Assembly: GCF_001673405.1 (NCBI RefSeq)
Contig: NZ_LZLV01000152.1
Span: 1-64,000, forward strand
From: Mycobacterium sp. 1245111.1
GTDB taxonomy: Bacteria; Actinomycetota; Actinomycetes; Mycobacteriales; Mycobacteriaceae
Length of the DNA stretch: 64,000 nucleotides
Direction: 5' to 3'
Shown: positions 23,942 to 32,961 of the stretch, one piece after another
Position numbering within the stretch: the first letter of the stretch is position 1
Layout: every line of letters begins with the position of its first letter
Notes under the pieces: generated by a model
What the model was told of the DNA's origin: nothing
What the model saw: the letters and a program-made list of their open reading frames with translations, nothing else
Databases searched by the model: none
Translations under genes and position numbers: made by a program

Positions 23942-25023
23942 ACGCGGCCCAGGCCGCGATCGACCTCGACGACACCGACGGCCTGCTCGGCGCTGATCGC
24001 GACGGACTGCTGCGCGCGGCGTCGACGGCCGGCGCGCATGTCCGGTCGGTCGCCGCCGCGGTCGACGAGGGCGCGCTGGATTCGGTGGTCGACCAGGATG
24101 CCCGTCCGCGCACGATCATCTGGGTGCCCGGACGCGGCGTCGCCGAGACAGCGGGTGCAATCCTTGCCGCGACGTCCGGTGGTTCGGCGGCCGCGCCGAT
24201 CGTGATCGCCGCGGAGGCGCCGCCGTGGATCGGGCCGTTGGACGTGCTGATCGTGGCGGGCGACGATCCCGGCGATCCTGCGCTGGTCGGGGCCGCCGGC
24301 AGCGGGGTGCGCCGCGGCGCGCGGGTCGTGGTCGCCGCCCCCTACGAGGGCCCGCTACGCGACAGCACCGCCGGGCGGGTGGCAGTGCTGGAGCCGCGGC
24401 TGCCGGTCGCCGGTGAGTTCGGCCTGTGCCGATACCTGGCCGTGGGCCTGGCGGTCCTGGGAGCCGTCGACCCCCCGCTGCGGGTGGATCTCGCCGCACT
24501 GGCCGACGAGCTGGACGCGGAAGCGTTGCGCAACAGCGCCACCCGTGAACTCTTCACCAATCCCGCCAAGGCACTTGTCGAGCGGATGTCGAGGCGACGC
24601 GTGGTGTTCGCGGGCGATTGCGCCGCCACCCTGGCGCTGGCCCGGCATGGCTCGGGTGTGCTGCTTCGTGTCGCGAACGAGGTGGCGGCCGCCAGCGGTA
24701 TGGCCGACGCACTGACGGCGTTGCGGGCCGGTCCGGGTCCCGCCTTCGTCGATCTCACGGAGTCGCTGTTTCACGACGACCAGATCGACGGGCCGATCGC
24801 GGACCGGCTCAGATTGCTGGTGCTGACGCTCGCAGCCGAGCGCGCCGTGGTGACGTCTCGGGTGGCCGGGCTGCACGACGTCGACCTGGTCGGCGCCGAG
24901 GATGTGCCGGACCTGGCCGGGCGTCCCACGCCGCCTGGAGCCCAACGAGCGGAGCAGCAGCTGGCTATATTGGCTGTCCGACTGGAGATGGCGGCGGTTT
25001 ATTTGCGGTTGGTACGGGGATAA
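23938..25023 (+). CDS. TobH/SIS-like protein of the mannose operon (Rv3256c-like)
   Basis: 361 residues, GTG overlapping the mutase stop (GTGA). Rossmann-like segments such as GPLDVLIVAGDDPGDPALVGAA and GARVVVAAPYEGPLRD suggest a sugar-isomerase (SIS) fold of the bifunctional phosphoglucose/phosphomannose isomerase type. The catalytic residues of true PGI/PMI enzymes are not evident. It lies between the mutase and manA genes in mycobacteria and streptomycetes, which supports a role in mannose phosphate metabolism. Function unproven. Confidence 0.8.
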   Translation: MNAAQAAIDLDDTDGLLGADRDGLLRAASTAGAHVRSVAAAVDEGALDSVVDQDARPRTIIWVPGRGVAETAGAILAATSGGSAAAPIVIAAEAPPWIGPLDVLIVAGDDPGDPALVGAAGSGVRRGARVVVAAPYEGPLRDSTAGRVAVLEPRLPVAGEFGLCRYLAVGLAVLGAVDPPLRVDLAALADELDAEALRNSATRELFTNPAKALVERMSRRRVVFAGDCAATLALARHGSGVLLRVANEVAAASGMADALTALRAGPGPAFVDLTESLFHDDQIDGPIADRLRLLVLTLAAERAVVTSRVAGLHDVDLVGAEDVPDLAGRPTPPGAQRAEQQLAILAVRLEMAAVYLRLVRG

Positions 25024-25044
25024 CTGGTTCTGAGGTAATGGCAA

Positions 25045-26271
25045 GTGCAGTTGCTACGCGGAGCGATACGGACATACGCGTGGGGGTCGCGGACCGCCAT
25101 CGCGGAATTCACCGGTCGTCCGGTACCGGCCGCGCATCCCGAAGCCGAACTGTGGCTGGGCGCTAACCCCGGCGATCCGTCGTGGCTGGAAGAGCCCGGC
25201 GGCGAAGTGTCGTTGCTCCAGGCGGTGCTCGACGATCCCGAAGGCCAGCTGGGCGCGGCGACTCGCGCCCAATTCGGCGATGTACTGCCGTTTCTGCTCA
25301 AGGTGCTGGCGGCCGACGAACCGCTGTCGCTGCAGGCGCACCCCAGCGCCGAGCAGGCGGCCGAAGGGTTTCGGCGTGAGGAGCAGCTGGGCATCCCGGT
25401 GAACTCGGCGGTGCGCAACTATCGCGATGCCAGTCACAAGCCCGAACTGTTGGTGGCGCTGCAGCAATTCGAGGCGCTGGCGGGCTTTCGCCCCGCGGCC
25501 AAGACCATCGAGCTGTTGCGCGCGTTGGCGGTATCGGATCTGGACCCGTTCATCGATTTGCTCAACGACCAGTCCGACGCCGACGGTCTGCGGGCGTTGT
25601 TCACCACCTGGATTACCGCGCCACAACCCGACATCGACGTTCTGGTTGCCGCGGTGCTCGACGGCGCGATCAACTACGTGAGTTCCGGCGCCACGGAATT
25701 CGCCGCCGAGGCCAAGACCGTGCTCGAGCTGGGGGAGCGCTATCCCGGTGACGCCGGGGTGCTGGCCGCGCTGTTGCTCAACCGCATCACGCTGGGCCCC
25801 GGCGAGGGGATCTACTTATCGGCCGGCAACCTGCACGCCTATCTTCGCGGTGTCGGCCTTGAGGTCATGGCTAACTCCGACAACGTGTTACGCGGTGGCC
25901 TGACCCCCAAACACGTCGACGTTCCGGAGTTGCTGCGAGTGCTGAACTTCAACCCGACGACCGAATCGCAGTTGCGCGCCGACACCCATCGGGATGGGCT
26001 GGCGTCGTTCTACGACACGCCCACCGCGGAGTTCGCGGCGTCGATGCTCTTGCTGGGTGACGACCTGGTCGGGCACGAGGTCGACGCGCCGTCGCGCCAC
26101 GACGGACCGCAGATCCTGCTCTGCATCGAGGGTACGACGGCCGTACACGGAAAGTCCGGGGCGCTGGTGCTGACCCGTGGCGCCGCCGCGTGGGTGGCCG
26201 CCGACGACGGCCCGATCCGGCTGGTCGCTCAGGAGCCGACCAAGATCTTCCGGGCCACCGTCGGCCTTTAG
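25045..26271 (+). CDS. manA: Mannose-6-phosphate isomerase, class I
   Basis: 408 residues. Type I PMI features: QLLRGAIRTYAWGSRTAIAEF at the start, AHPEAELWLGANPGDPS, the zinc-binding QAHPSAEQA and LSAGNLHAYLRGVGLEVMANSDNVLRGGLTPKHVD. This last segment contains the His and the active-site Arg. It converts fructose-6-P to mannose-6-P, the entry point to the mannose pathway completed by the preceding mutase and the GDP-mannose pyrophosphorylase. GTG start at 25045. Ends tail to tail with the FAD monooxygenase gene (4-bp overlap). Confidence 0.94.
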   Translation: MQLLRGAIRTYAWGSRTAIAEFTGRPVPAAHPEAELWLGANPGDPSWLEEPGGEVSLLQAVLDDPEGQLGAATRAQFGDVLPFLLKVLAADEPLSLQAHPSAEQAAEGFRREEQLGIPVNSAVRNYRDASHKPELLVALQQFEALAGFRPAAKTIELLRALAVSDLDPFIDLLNDQSDADGLRALFTTWITAPQPDIDVLVAAVLDGAINYVSSGATEFAAEAKTVLELGERYPGDAGVLAALLLNRITLGPGEGIYLSAGNLHAYLRGVGLEVMANSDNVLRGGLTPKHVDVPELLRVLNFNPTTESQLRADTHRDGLASFYDTPTAEFAASMLLLGDDLVGHEVDAPSRHDGPQILLCIEGTTAVHGKSGALVLTRGAAAWVAADDGPIRLVAQEPTKIFRATVGL

Positions 26272-27644
26272 GCCCGCGCGTGTTCTCGTCGGCCGGCCCG
26301 TTGCTCGGCCAGCCACAGCCGCATGTTGTGCGCGATAGTGCGACCGACAAGCTTCGCCGACGGGACCATGTAGAGGCTGTCCAGCAACGAGAACCGTCGC
26401 AGGAACCATTCGGCGAGAACGGGATCGGTCTCGGCCGCGCCGAGGAATTGGTCGAACAGGCCGCCGACCGGACCGAACCACCACGGCTTGTCGCCGGCCG
26501 CGTGATGGAACGTCAGGTCTCCGATCGCCGTCATCGTCCAGACCGGAAAGGTGGTTTTGGCGGTGGCCCGATTCACCGCGCGCACCACATCGCCACCCTC
26601 GGCCAGGGCGCGACGAAGATGACCCGCCTGCAGCGACGTCATCGTCATGCCCTGGCCGTAGGTCGGGTCGAAGCTGACTACCGCGTCGCCGAGCGGCACG
26701 ATCCCGGCCGGGAAGCGGTCCAACTCGTGGTATCGCCGCCACCGGCTGGCGGGGAAGCGGTGGAAAGCCACCTCGCCGACGGGTTCGGCCCGCCGCAGCG
26801 CTCCGGCGATGCGCTCCGGCAGCAATGTGTCGGCCAGCGTGACCATCTCCGGAAAGGTCTGCGGCGGTTCGACTTTGGCGACACCGAAAGTCGTCAGCGT
26901 CCAGGTGCCGTCCTCGTAGCCCAGTAGGCCCAGCCCGCGCGGCTGGTCCCGCGATGCGCCGGCGACGATCACCCGCTCCCGGATCGCGCCCTCGGGCAGC
27001 CGAAACTGTTGTGACGCATAGCCGATGCCCACATCGATGGTCTTTTCCGGCGGACGCTGAAAACCCCACTGCTCCAGCCAGACCGGCAGCCGGGTACCGC
27101 GTCCGGCCGCGTCGATGACGAGGTCGGCGGGCACGAAGTCGGATTCGTCGGTGTCGCTGTCGAGCAGCACGCCCGTGACCCGTTGGACGTCGAAATCGAA
27201 GCGTGGCTGAGCCACCGACCGATGCTGAATCTCGACATTGGCAATGTCGTGGACCTTGCGGCGGATCTGCCATTCCAGTTGCGGTCGGCTCGGCACGTAG
27301 GCGGTGAACCGGTCCCGCAGGGTATGCCCGGTGCCCAGCACATGTCCGGCGGCGCCGAAGTGGATGCAGTCCGGCCGGTTCTCCAGGATGGGTACGCCGG
27401 CGGCCACCATGTCGTCGAGCAGACCGGGGAACAACTCGTCGAATTCCAGTGCGCCACGGGCCATCAGTAGGTGCACGTGGCGGCCCTGCGGGACGGCGGC
27501 GCGGTTACTGGGTGTGCTCGGCAGTTCGTCGCGTTCGAAGACCGTCACCCGGTCGAAGAACTCCGAGGCCACCCGCGCCGCGGACAGCCCGCCGATGCTG
27601 GCGCCGATCACGACGGCGTGTCCCCGGATGTTCTCCCCACCCAT
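26268..27644 (-). CDS. FAD-dependent monooxygenase (Rv3254-like)
   Basis: 458 residues. FAD-binding motif AVVIGASIGGLSAARVASE at the N-terminus, a central substrate/FAD region (DLVIDAAGRGTRLPVWLEQWG) and the second FAD contact GIVPLGDAVVSFDPTYGQGMTM typical of group A flavoprotein hydroxylases. A long C-terminal domain follows. Oxidant substrate unknown; it lies next to the alkane-oxidation cluster. Divergent from the APC permease with only 32 bp between start codons. Confidence 0.87.
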   Translation of the reverse strand: MGGENIRGHAVVIGASIGGLSAARVASEFFDRVTVFERDELPSTPSNRAAVPQGRHVHLLMARGALEFDELFPGLLDDMVAAGVPILENRPDCIHFGAAGHVLGTGHTLRDRFTAYVPSRPQLEWQIRRKVHDIANVEIQHRSVAQPRFDFDVQRVTGVLLDSDTDESDFVPADLVIDAAGRGTRLPVWLEQWGFQRPPEKTIDVGIGYASQQFRLPEGAIRERVIVAGASRDQPRGLGLLGYEDGTWTLTTFGVAKVEPPQTFPEMVTLADTLLPERIAGALRRAEPVGEVAFHRFPASRWRRYHELDRFPAGIVPLGDAVVSFDPTYGQGMTMTSLQAGHLRRALAEGGDVVRAVNRATAKTTFPVWTMTAIGDLTFHHAAGDKPWWFGPVGGLFDQFLGAAETDPVLAEWFLRRFSLLDSLYMVPSAKLVGRTIAHNMRLWLAEQRAGRREHARA

Positions 27645-27676
27645 CTCGCCACCGTACTCGGTACTGTCCTTAGGAC

Positions 27677-29179
27677 ATGGCTAATCGCTGGCGCACCAAA
27701 TCGATTGAGCAATCGATTGCCGACACCGACGATCCGGAGACCCGACTCCGCAAGGACCTGAGCTGGTGGCACCTGTGTGTGTTCGGCGTGTCGGTGGTAA
27801 TCGGCGCGGGTATCTTCACCGTCACCGCGTCCACCGCGGGTGATATCACCGGGCCCGCGATCTGGATCTCGTTTCTGATCGCGGCGCTCACCTGCGGCCT
27901 GGCGGCGCTGTGCTACGCGGAGTTCGCCTCGATGCTGCCGGTGGCCGGCAGCGCCTACACGTTCTCCTATGCCACGTTCGGCGAATTCGTGGCCTGGACC
28001 ATCGGCTGGAACCTGGTCCTGGAGCTGGCGATCGGTGGCGCGGTGGTCGCCAAAGGCTGGTCGAGCTATCTGCAGACGGTATTCGGATTGACAAGCAAAA
28101 CAATCCGGTTCGGGTCCACGAAGCTGGACTGGGGAGCGCTGTTGATCGTCGCGCTGGTGGCCACGTTGCTGGCCCTGGGCACCCGGTTGTCGTCGCATTT
28201 CTCGACGGTGGTGACCGCGGTCAAGGTCACCGTGGTGCTGCTGGTGATCGTCGTGGGAGCGTTCTACGTCAAACGAGCGAACTACTCGCCGTTCATCCCG
28301 CCGCCAGAGGATGACCGCTCCGGCAGCGGCATCAACCAGTCGCTACTGTCGCTGTTCACCGGTGCGCACAGCAGCCACTACGGCTGGTACGGGGTGCTGG
28401 CCGGCGCCTCGATCGTGTTCTTCGCGTTCATCGGATTCGACATCGTCGCCACCATGGCCGAGGAGACCAAGAACCCGCAGCGCGACGTCCCCGTCGGCAT
28501 TATGGCCACGCTCGGCATCGTCACCGTGCTCTACGTGGGGGTGTCGGTCGTGCTGTCGGGGATGGTGTCCTACACGCAACTCAAGACCGCCCCCGACGGT
28601 CAGCACGCCAACCTCGCCACCGCCTTCGCCGCGAACGGCGTGCATTGGGCTTCCGGGATCATCTCGATCGGCGCGCTCGCGGGGCTGACCACCGTGGTGA
28701 TGGTGCTCCTGCTCGGCGGCTGCCGGGTGCTGTTCGCGATGGCACGCGACGGGTTGTTGCCGCGCCGGCTGGCCAAGACCGGTTCGCACGGCACCCCGGT
28801 GCGGATCACCGTGCTGGTCGCGGTGATGGTCGGCGCGACCGCCTCCGTGTTTCCCGCCGACAAACTCGAGGAGATGGTCAACGTCGGCACCCTGTTCGCG
28901 TTCCTGCTGGTGTCGGCCGGCGTCATCGTGCTGCGCCGCACCCGCCCGGATCTGCCGCGCGGGTTCCGCGCGCCGTGGGTGCCGGTGCTGCCCATCGCGT
29001 CGGCGTGCGCCTGCGTCTGGCTGATGGTCAACCTCAGCGTGATCACCTGGGTGCGCTTTGTTGTGTGGATGGTCATCGGGGTGGGGATCTACCTTGGCTT
29101 TGGCCACCGGAATTCGGTGCTGGCCAGGCGTGACGCCGATGCCAAACATGGTGTGCAACTGAGTAATCGCTCCGTTTGA
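27677..29179 (+). CDS. APC-family amino acid permease (Rv3253c-like)
   Basis: 500 residues with about twelve membrane helices. The SIEQSIADTDDPETRLRKDLSWWHL N-terminus precedes the family's first helix (FGVSVVIGAGIFTVTA), and GFDIVATMAEETKNPQRDVP is the cationic-amino-acid-transporter signature. The C-terminus is soluble. Likely imports basic amino acids, by family. A 13-bp palindrome TGTCC-TTA-GGACA (27665-27677) ends on the A of its ATG, so the transcript may be leaderless and under repressor control. alkB follows about 100 bp downstream. Confidence 0.88.
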   Translation: MANRWRTKSIEQSIADTDDPETRLRKDLSWWHLCVFGVSVVIGAGIFTVTASTAGDITGPAIWISFLIAALTCGLAALCYAEFASMLPVAGSAYTFSYATFGEFVAWTIGWNLVLELAIGGAVVAKGWSSYLQTVFGLTSKTIRFGSTKLDWGALLIVALVATLLALGTRLSSHFSTVVTAVKVTVVLLVIVVGAFYVKRANYSPFIPPPEDDRSGSGINQSLLSLFTGAHSSHYGWYGVLAGASIVFFAFIGFDIVATMAEETKNPQRDVPVGIMATLGIVTVLYVGVSVVLSGMVSYTQLKTAPDGQHANLATAFAANGVHWASGIISIGALAGLTTVVMVLLLGGCRVLFAMARDGLLPRRLAKTGSHGTPVRITVLVAVMVGATASVFPADKLEEMVNVGTLFAFLLVSAGVIVLRRTRPDLPRGFRAPWVPVLPIASACACVWLMVNLSVITWVRFVVWMVIGVGIYLGFGHRNSVLARRDADAKHGVQLSNRSV

Positions 29180-29220
29180 AAGCGGTGGGCGTTCGACTTA
29201 GTATCGGAGAATCAAGATCA

Positions 29221-29254
29221 CTCGAGGCGCCACATCGTTTCGTCGCGTCTCGAG
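29221..29254. repeat. Stem-loop in the leader of alkB copy 1
   Basis: CTCGAGGCGC at 29221-29230 pairs with GCGTCTCGAG at 29245-29254 (one G-U pair), enclosing a 14-nt loop. It lies about 30 nt before the alkB start codon and could be an operator or an RNA hairpin. Each arm contains a CTCGAG. Confidence 0.5.
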
Positions 29255-29282
29255 GTCCCACGACTCGCCGGAGGCTGCCGGT

Positions 29283-30497
29283 ATGCCAGGAGGATCTGCC
29301 GACACCACGGTGCCGTGGCAGGACAAGAAGCGCCATCTGTGGCTGATGGGATTGATCTTCCCGACGCTGGTGATCACCGTGACGCCGTTTATTTGGCTGA
29401 TGAATCAGGCGGGCTGGTATCCCGCTTCCCAGGTGCTGCTCTGGATCGGCCCGATCCTGCTGTACGTCCTGATGCCCGCGCTCGACCTCGGATTCGGGGC
29501 AGACGGACAGAATCCGCCCGACGAAGTGACCCAGTGGCTGGAAGACGATAAGTACTACCGCTTCTGTACCTTTGCCTTCATCCCGTTGCAATACCTGAGC
29601 TTCGTCGCCGCCGCGCTGACGTTCGTCGCGCCGAACCTCAGCTGGTTGGGTCAGGAAGGTCCGCTGAGTTGGCCGGCCAAGATCGGCCTGGCGCTGTCGA
29701 TAGGCGCCCTGGGTGGCGTCGGCATCAATACCGCGCACGAGTTGGGGCACAAGAAGGATTCGCTGGAGCGCTGGCTGTCGAAGATCTCGCTGGCGCAGAC
29801 CGGCTACGGCCATTTCTTCATCGAGCACAACCGTGGTCATCATGTCCGGGTCGCGACACCGGAAGACCCGTCGTCGGCGCGCTTCGGCGAGACGTTCTGG
29901 GAGTTCTTGCCACGCAGCGTTTTCGGCAGCCTTCGCTCGGCGTTGCGGCTGGAGGCACAGCGGGTCCGGCGGCAGGGCGGCAATCCGTGGAATCCGAAGA
30001 CCAACGACGCCCTCAACGCGTGGCTGATGACCGTGGCGCTGTGGGCCGCGCTGGTGGCGGTTTGTGGCCCCGCGGTGATCCCCTTCCTGCTCATCCAGGC
30101 GGCGTTCGGCATCAGCCTGCTGGAGGCGGTCAATTATCTCGAGCACTACGGACTCCTCAGGCAGAAGAAAGCCAGTGGCCGCTATGAGCGCTGCACGCCC
30201 GAGCACAGCTGGAACTCCGATCACCTCGTCACCAACCTGTTGCTGTATCACCTGCAACGGCACAGCGATCACCACGCCAACCCAACGAGGCGCTACCAGA
30301 CCTTGCGCAGCATGGAGGGGGCGCCGAGCCTGCCGTGCGGCTACGGGACGCTGATCGGGTTGACCTACTTCCCGCCGCTGTGGCGCCGGCTGATGGATCA
30401 CCGGGTGCTCGCGCATTACGGCGGCGACGTCACGCAGATCAACGTGCAGCCCCGCCTGCGGGAGAAGATGCTGGCCCGCTACGGGTCTGCGGCCTGA
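29283..30497 (+). CDS. alkB: Alkane 1-monooxygenase AlkB, first tandem copy
   Basis: 404 residues, integral membrane non-heme di-iron hydroxylase. Histidine boxes HELGH (152-156), HNRGHH (182-187) and HSDHH (around 328-332) provide the iron ligands, and NYLEHYG is the AlkB signature. Six hydrophobic helices span the first half. It hydroxylates medium- to long-chain n-alkanes using electrons from rubredoxin. The last about 330 residues closely match copy 2, apart from a few residues missing after NPWNPKT. Confidence 0.94.
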   Translation: MPGGSADTTVPWQDKKRHLWLMGLIFPTLVITVTPFIWLMNQAGWYPASQVLLWIGPILLYVLMPALDLGFGADGQNPPDEVTQWLEDDKYYRFCTFAFIPLQYLSFVAAALTFVAPNLSWLGQEGPLSWPAKIGLALSIGALGGVGINTAHELGHKKDSLERWLSKISLAQTGYGHFFIEHNRGHHVRVATPEDPSSARFGETFWEFLPRSVFGSLRSALRLEAQRVRRQGGNPWNPKTNDALNAWLMTVALWAALVAVCGPAVIPFLLIQAAFGISLLEAVNYLEHYGLLRQKKASGRYERCTPEHSWNSDHLVTNLLLYHLQRHSDHHANPTRRYQTLRSMEGAPSLPCGYGTLIGLTYFPPLWRRLMDHRVLAHYGGDVTQINVQPRLREKMLARYGSAA

Positions 30498-30681
30498 CCG
30501 CCGCGCTGCGCCCGTAGTGACGGCGACCTTTTCGCCGGCCGATTTTTCGCACTGAGTGCACGTGCGAGGACCCTTAATGTCCTGCGGTTTTTACAAATCA
30601 TCACGATATGTCTAGACAAGCGACGCAGAGTGCACTAATGTCCAGTCTCAAGGTGTGATGGCTCACAAGGAGGTTGGCGAT
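30498..30681. promoter_or_regulatory. Promoter region of the second alkB, with repeats
   Basis: Contains two copies of GAGTGCAC (30554-30561 and 30628-30635) each followed by a TAATGTCC (30575-30582 and 30636-30643), about 61-74 bp apart. A perfect palindrome TGTCTAGACA lies between them (30609-30618). A TTTACA at about 30589 could be a -35 element. These look like regulator sites for the second alkB-rubB-tetR unit, perhaps for the downstream TetR. A very good ribosome-binding site AAGGAGG precedes ATG 30682. Confidence 0.5.
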
Positions 30682-31911
30682 ATGACGTCAGCGGCAGCGG
30701 CGCTACCGAACGCGCGGATGTGGCAGGACAAGAAGCGTTATCTGTGGCTGATGGGACTGATCGTCCCGACGCTGCTGCTGGCGATCCTGCCGATCGTCTG
30801 GGCGATGAATCAGGCCGGCTGGCAGACCGCTTCCCAGGTGCTGTTCTGGATCGGTCCGATCCTGCTCTACATCCTGCTTCCGGCGCTTGACCTGCGGTTC
30901 GGCGCCGACGGCCAGAATCCGCCCGACGAGGTGATGGAGTGGCTGGAGAACGACAAGTACTACCGCTACTGCACCTATGCCTTCATCCCGTTCCAGTTCG
31001 TCAGCCTGGTTCTCGGCGCGTACCTGTTCACCGCGTCGAACCTCGGCTGGCTGGGCTACGACGGGCCGCTGAGCTGGCCGGCCAAGATCGGTCTCGCGCT
31101 GTCGGTAGGCGCCCTGGGCGGCGTCGGCATCAACACCGCGCACGAGATGGGGCACAAGAAGGATTCGCTGGAACGGTGGCTGTCCAAGATCACCCTCGCG
31201 CAGACCGGCTACGGCCACTTCTACATCGAGCACAACCGCGGCCACCACGTCCGGGTGGCGACGCCCGAAGACCCCGCGTCGGCACGCTTCGGCGAGACGT
31301 TCTGGGAGTTCTTGCCGCGCAGCGTGTTTGGTAGCGCCAAGTCGGCCTGGCGGCTGGAGGCTCAGCGGATTCGCCGGCAGGGCGGCAACCCGTGGAATCC
31401 CAAGACCTACCTGTCCAACGACGTGATCAACGCGTGGCTGATGACCGTGGTGCTGTGGGGCGCTCTGATCGCGGTGTTCGGCCTGGCGCTGATCCCGTTC
31501 CTGCTCATCCAGGCGGTCTTTGGCTTCAGCCTGCTCGAGTCGGTCAACTACCTCGAGCACTACGGGCTGTTGCGGCGCAGAGGTGAGAACGGCCGCTACG
31601 AGCGGTGCACGCCCGAGCACAGCTGGAACTCCGACCACATCGTGACCAACCTGTTCCTGTATCACCTGCAACGGCACAGCGACCATCACGCCAACCCGAC
31701 CCGGCGCTACCAGACGTTGCGCAGCATGGACGGGGCACCGAACCTGCCCAGCGGCTACGCGGCGCTGATCGGGTTGACCTACTTCCCGCCGCTGTGGCGT
31801 CGGCTGATGGACCACCGGGTGCTCGCGCACTACGGCGGCGACATCACCCGGGTCAACGTGCAGCCCCGCCTGCGCGAGAAGATCCTTGCCCGCTACGAAG
31901 CGGCGGCCTGA
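30682..31911 (+). CDS. alkB: Alkane 1-monooxygenase AlkB, second tandem copy
   Basis: 409 residues with the same HELGH-equivalent (HEMGH), HNRGHH, NYLEHYG and HSDHH motifs as copy 1. By eye the two proteins are nearly identical over the catalytic core and differ mainly in the N-terminus and the first helices. The start at ATG 30682 is chosen for the AAGGAGG at the right distance; an upstream GTG at 30655 is less likely. In M. tuberculosis a single alkB is followed by rubA and rubB; here this copy is followed only by rubB. Confidence 0.95.
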   Translation: MTSAAAALPNARMWQDKKRYLWLMGLIVPTLLLAILPIVWAMNQAGWQTASQVLFWIGPILLYILLPALDLRFGADGQNPPDEVMEWLENDKYYRYCTYAFIPFQFVSLVLGAYLFTASNLGWLGYDGPLSWPAKIGLALSVGALGGVGINTAHEMGHKKDSLERWLSKITLAQTGYGHFYIEHNRGHHVRVATPEDPASARFGETFWEFLPRSVFGSAKSAWRLEAQRIRRQGGNPWNPKTYLSNDVINAWLMTVVLWGALIAVFGLALIPFLLIQAVFGFSLLESVNYLEHYGLLRRRGENGRYERCTPEHSWNSDHIVTNLFLYHLQRHSDHHANPTRRYQTLRSMDGAPNLPSGYAALIGLTYFPPLWRRLMDHRVLAHYGGDITRVNVQPRLREKILARYEAAA

Positions 31912-32014
31912 TGGTCAGCTGCCGCTGCCCCGAACCAGTTGTCGCCGACGTGAATTCGGCGACGCGACACGCCGGAAAAGCGTCGTGTCGTTCACTTTCA
32001 ATGGAGGTATCGAC
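31912..32014 (+). other. 103-bp spacer where rubA would be expected
   Basis: Directly after the alkB stop, a short frame reads MVSCRCPEPVVADV and stops within about 36 codons. Its beginning loosely recalls a rubredoxin N-terminus (C-x-C-P), but no second CxxC is present and no rubredoxin can be formed. It may be a worn remnant of rubA or unrelated sequence. The rubB ribosome-binding site GGAGGT lies at its end. Confidence 0.35.
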
Positions 32015-32197
32015 ATGAACGACTACAAACTCTTCATCTGCGTGCAGTGCGGCTTCGAGTACGACGAAGCCAAGGGCTGGCCGGAGGACGGCATCGCCCC
32101 CGGCACCCGCTGGGATGACATCCCCGAGGATTGGAGCTGCCCGGACTGCGGCGCCGCGAAGTCGGACTTCGAGATGGTGGAAGTCGCGCGCACGTGA
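32015..32197 (+). CDS. rubB: Rubredoxin RubB
   Basis: 60 residues with two iron-binding knuckles, C-V-Q-C-G (near residue 9) and C-P-D-C-G (near 42), giving the classical Fe(Cys)4 site. The stretch FEYDEAKGWPEDGIAPGTRW is typical of AlkG2-type alkane-oxidising rubredoxins. It passes electrons from rubredoxin reductase to AlkB. ATG 32015 follows GGAGGT. The stop overlaps the GTG of the TetR gene, so both are translated together. Confidence 0.95.
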   Translation: MNDYKLFICVQCGFEYDEAKGWPEDGIAPGTRWDDIPEDWSCPDCGAAKSDFEMVEVART

Positions 32198-32865
32198 CGT
32201 CTACCCTCACGCATGTGAAGCAACGGGTCCCGTACGCCGAGGCGTCACGGGCCCTGTTGCGTGATTCGGTGCTCGACGCGATGCGGGAGCTGTTGCTCAG
32301 CCGCGACTGGTCGGCGATCACCCTGGCCGACGTGGCCCGCGCCGCGGGGATCAGTCGCCAGACCATCTACAACGAATTCGGGTCGCGCCACGGCCTGGCC
32401 CAGGGCTACGCGCTGCGGCTGGCCGACCGGCTGGCGAGCGCCGTCGAGGACGCGATCTACGCCAACGTCGGCGACGTCTACGCCGCGTTCCTGCAAGGGT
32501 TTCGGGCGTTCTTCGCCGACTCCGCGGCCGATCCGCTGGTGATCTCGTTGCAGACCGGCGTGGCCAAACCCGATCTGCTGCAGATCATCACCACCGACAG
32601 TGGGCCGATCATCACGCACTGCTCGGCGCGCCTGACGTCGTCGTTCGTGCACAGCTGGATGCGCGCCAGCGAGGAGGATTCCGGGATGATCGCGCGCGCG
32701 ATCGTCCGGTTGGCGATGAGCTACGTGTCGATGCCGCCAGAGGCGGATCATGACGTGGCCGCTGACCTGGCACGACTCATGACGCCGGCCGCCGAGCGCT
32801 ACGGTGAACTTCGGGATGACTTCGAGCCGGGTACCACCGGTGAGGGCGCGAAACCCAGCGAATAG
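32194..32865 (+). CDS. TetR-family regulator of the alkane cluster (Rv3249c/AlkX-like)
   Basis: 223 residues. The N-terminal HTH is clear (WSAITLADVARAAGISRQTIYNEFGSR), followed by a ligand domain with a hydrophobic pocket (FLQGFRAFFADSAADPLVISLQTGVAKPDLLQ). GTG start overlaps the rubB stop. Position in the alkB-rubB operon suggests that it senses fatty acids or alkanes and represses this operon; the palindrome and repeats at 30554-30643 and 29221-29254 are candidate binding sites. Repressor role is inferred by family and position. Confidence 0.88.
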   Translation: MTSTLTHVKQRVPYAEASRALLRDSVLDAMRELLLSRDWSAITLADVARAAGISRQTIYNEFGSRHGLAQGYALRLADRLASAVEDAIYANVGDVYAAFLQGFRAFFADSAADPLVISLQTGVAKPDLLQIITTDSGPIITHCSARLTSSFVHSWMRASEEDSGMIARAIVRLAMSYVSMPPEADHDVAADLARLMTPAAERYGELRDDFEPGTTGEGAKPSE

Positions 32866-32961
32866 GCTTGTCGTCGCCGACTGACCTCAGATCGTGGCGG
32901 GCAACGCGTCGCGATTAATATATAACCAAGCTAATTAGTTGACCGGAGGAATGGGTAGTAG

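Noticed and set aside
32880..32961. SAM or SAH riboswitch upstream of sahH
   Set aside because: The leader is short and AT-rich with no recognizable SAH/SAM aptamer pairing.
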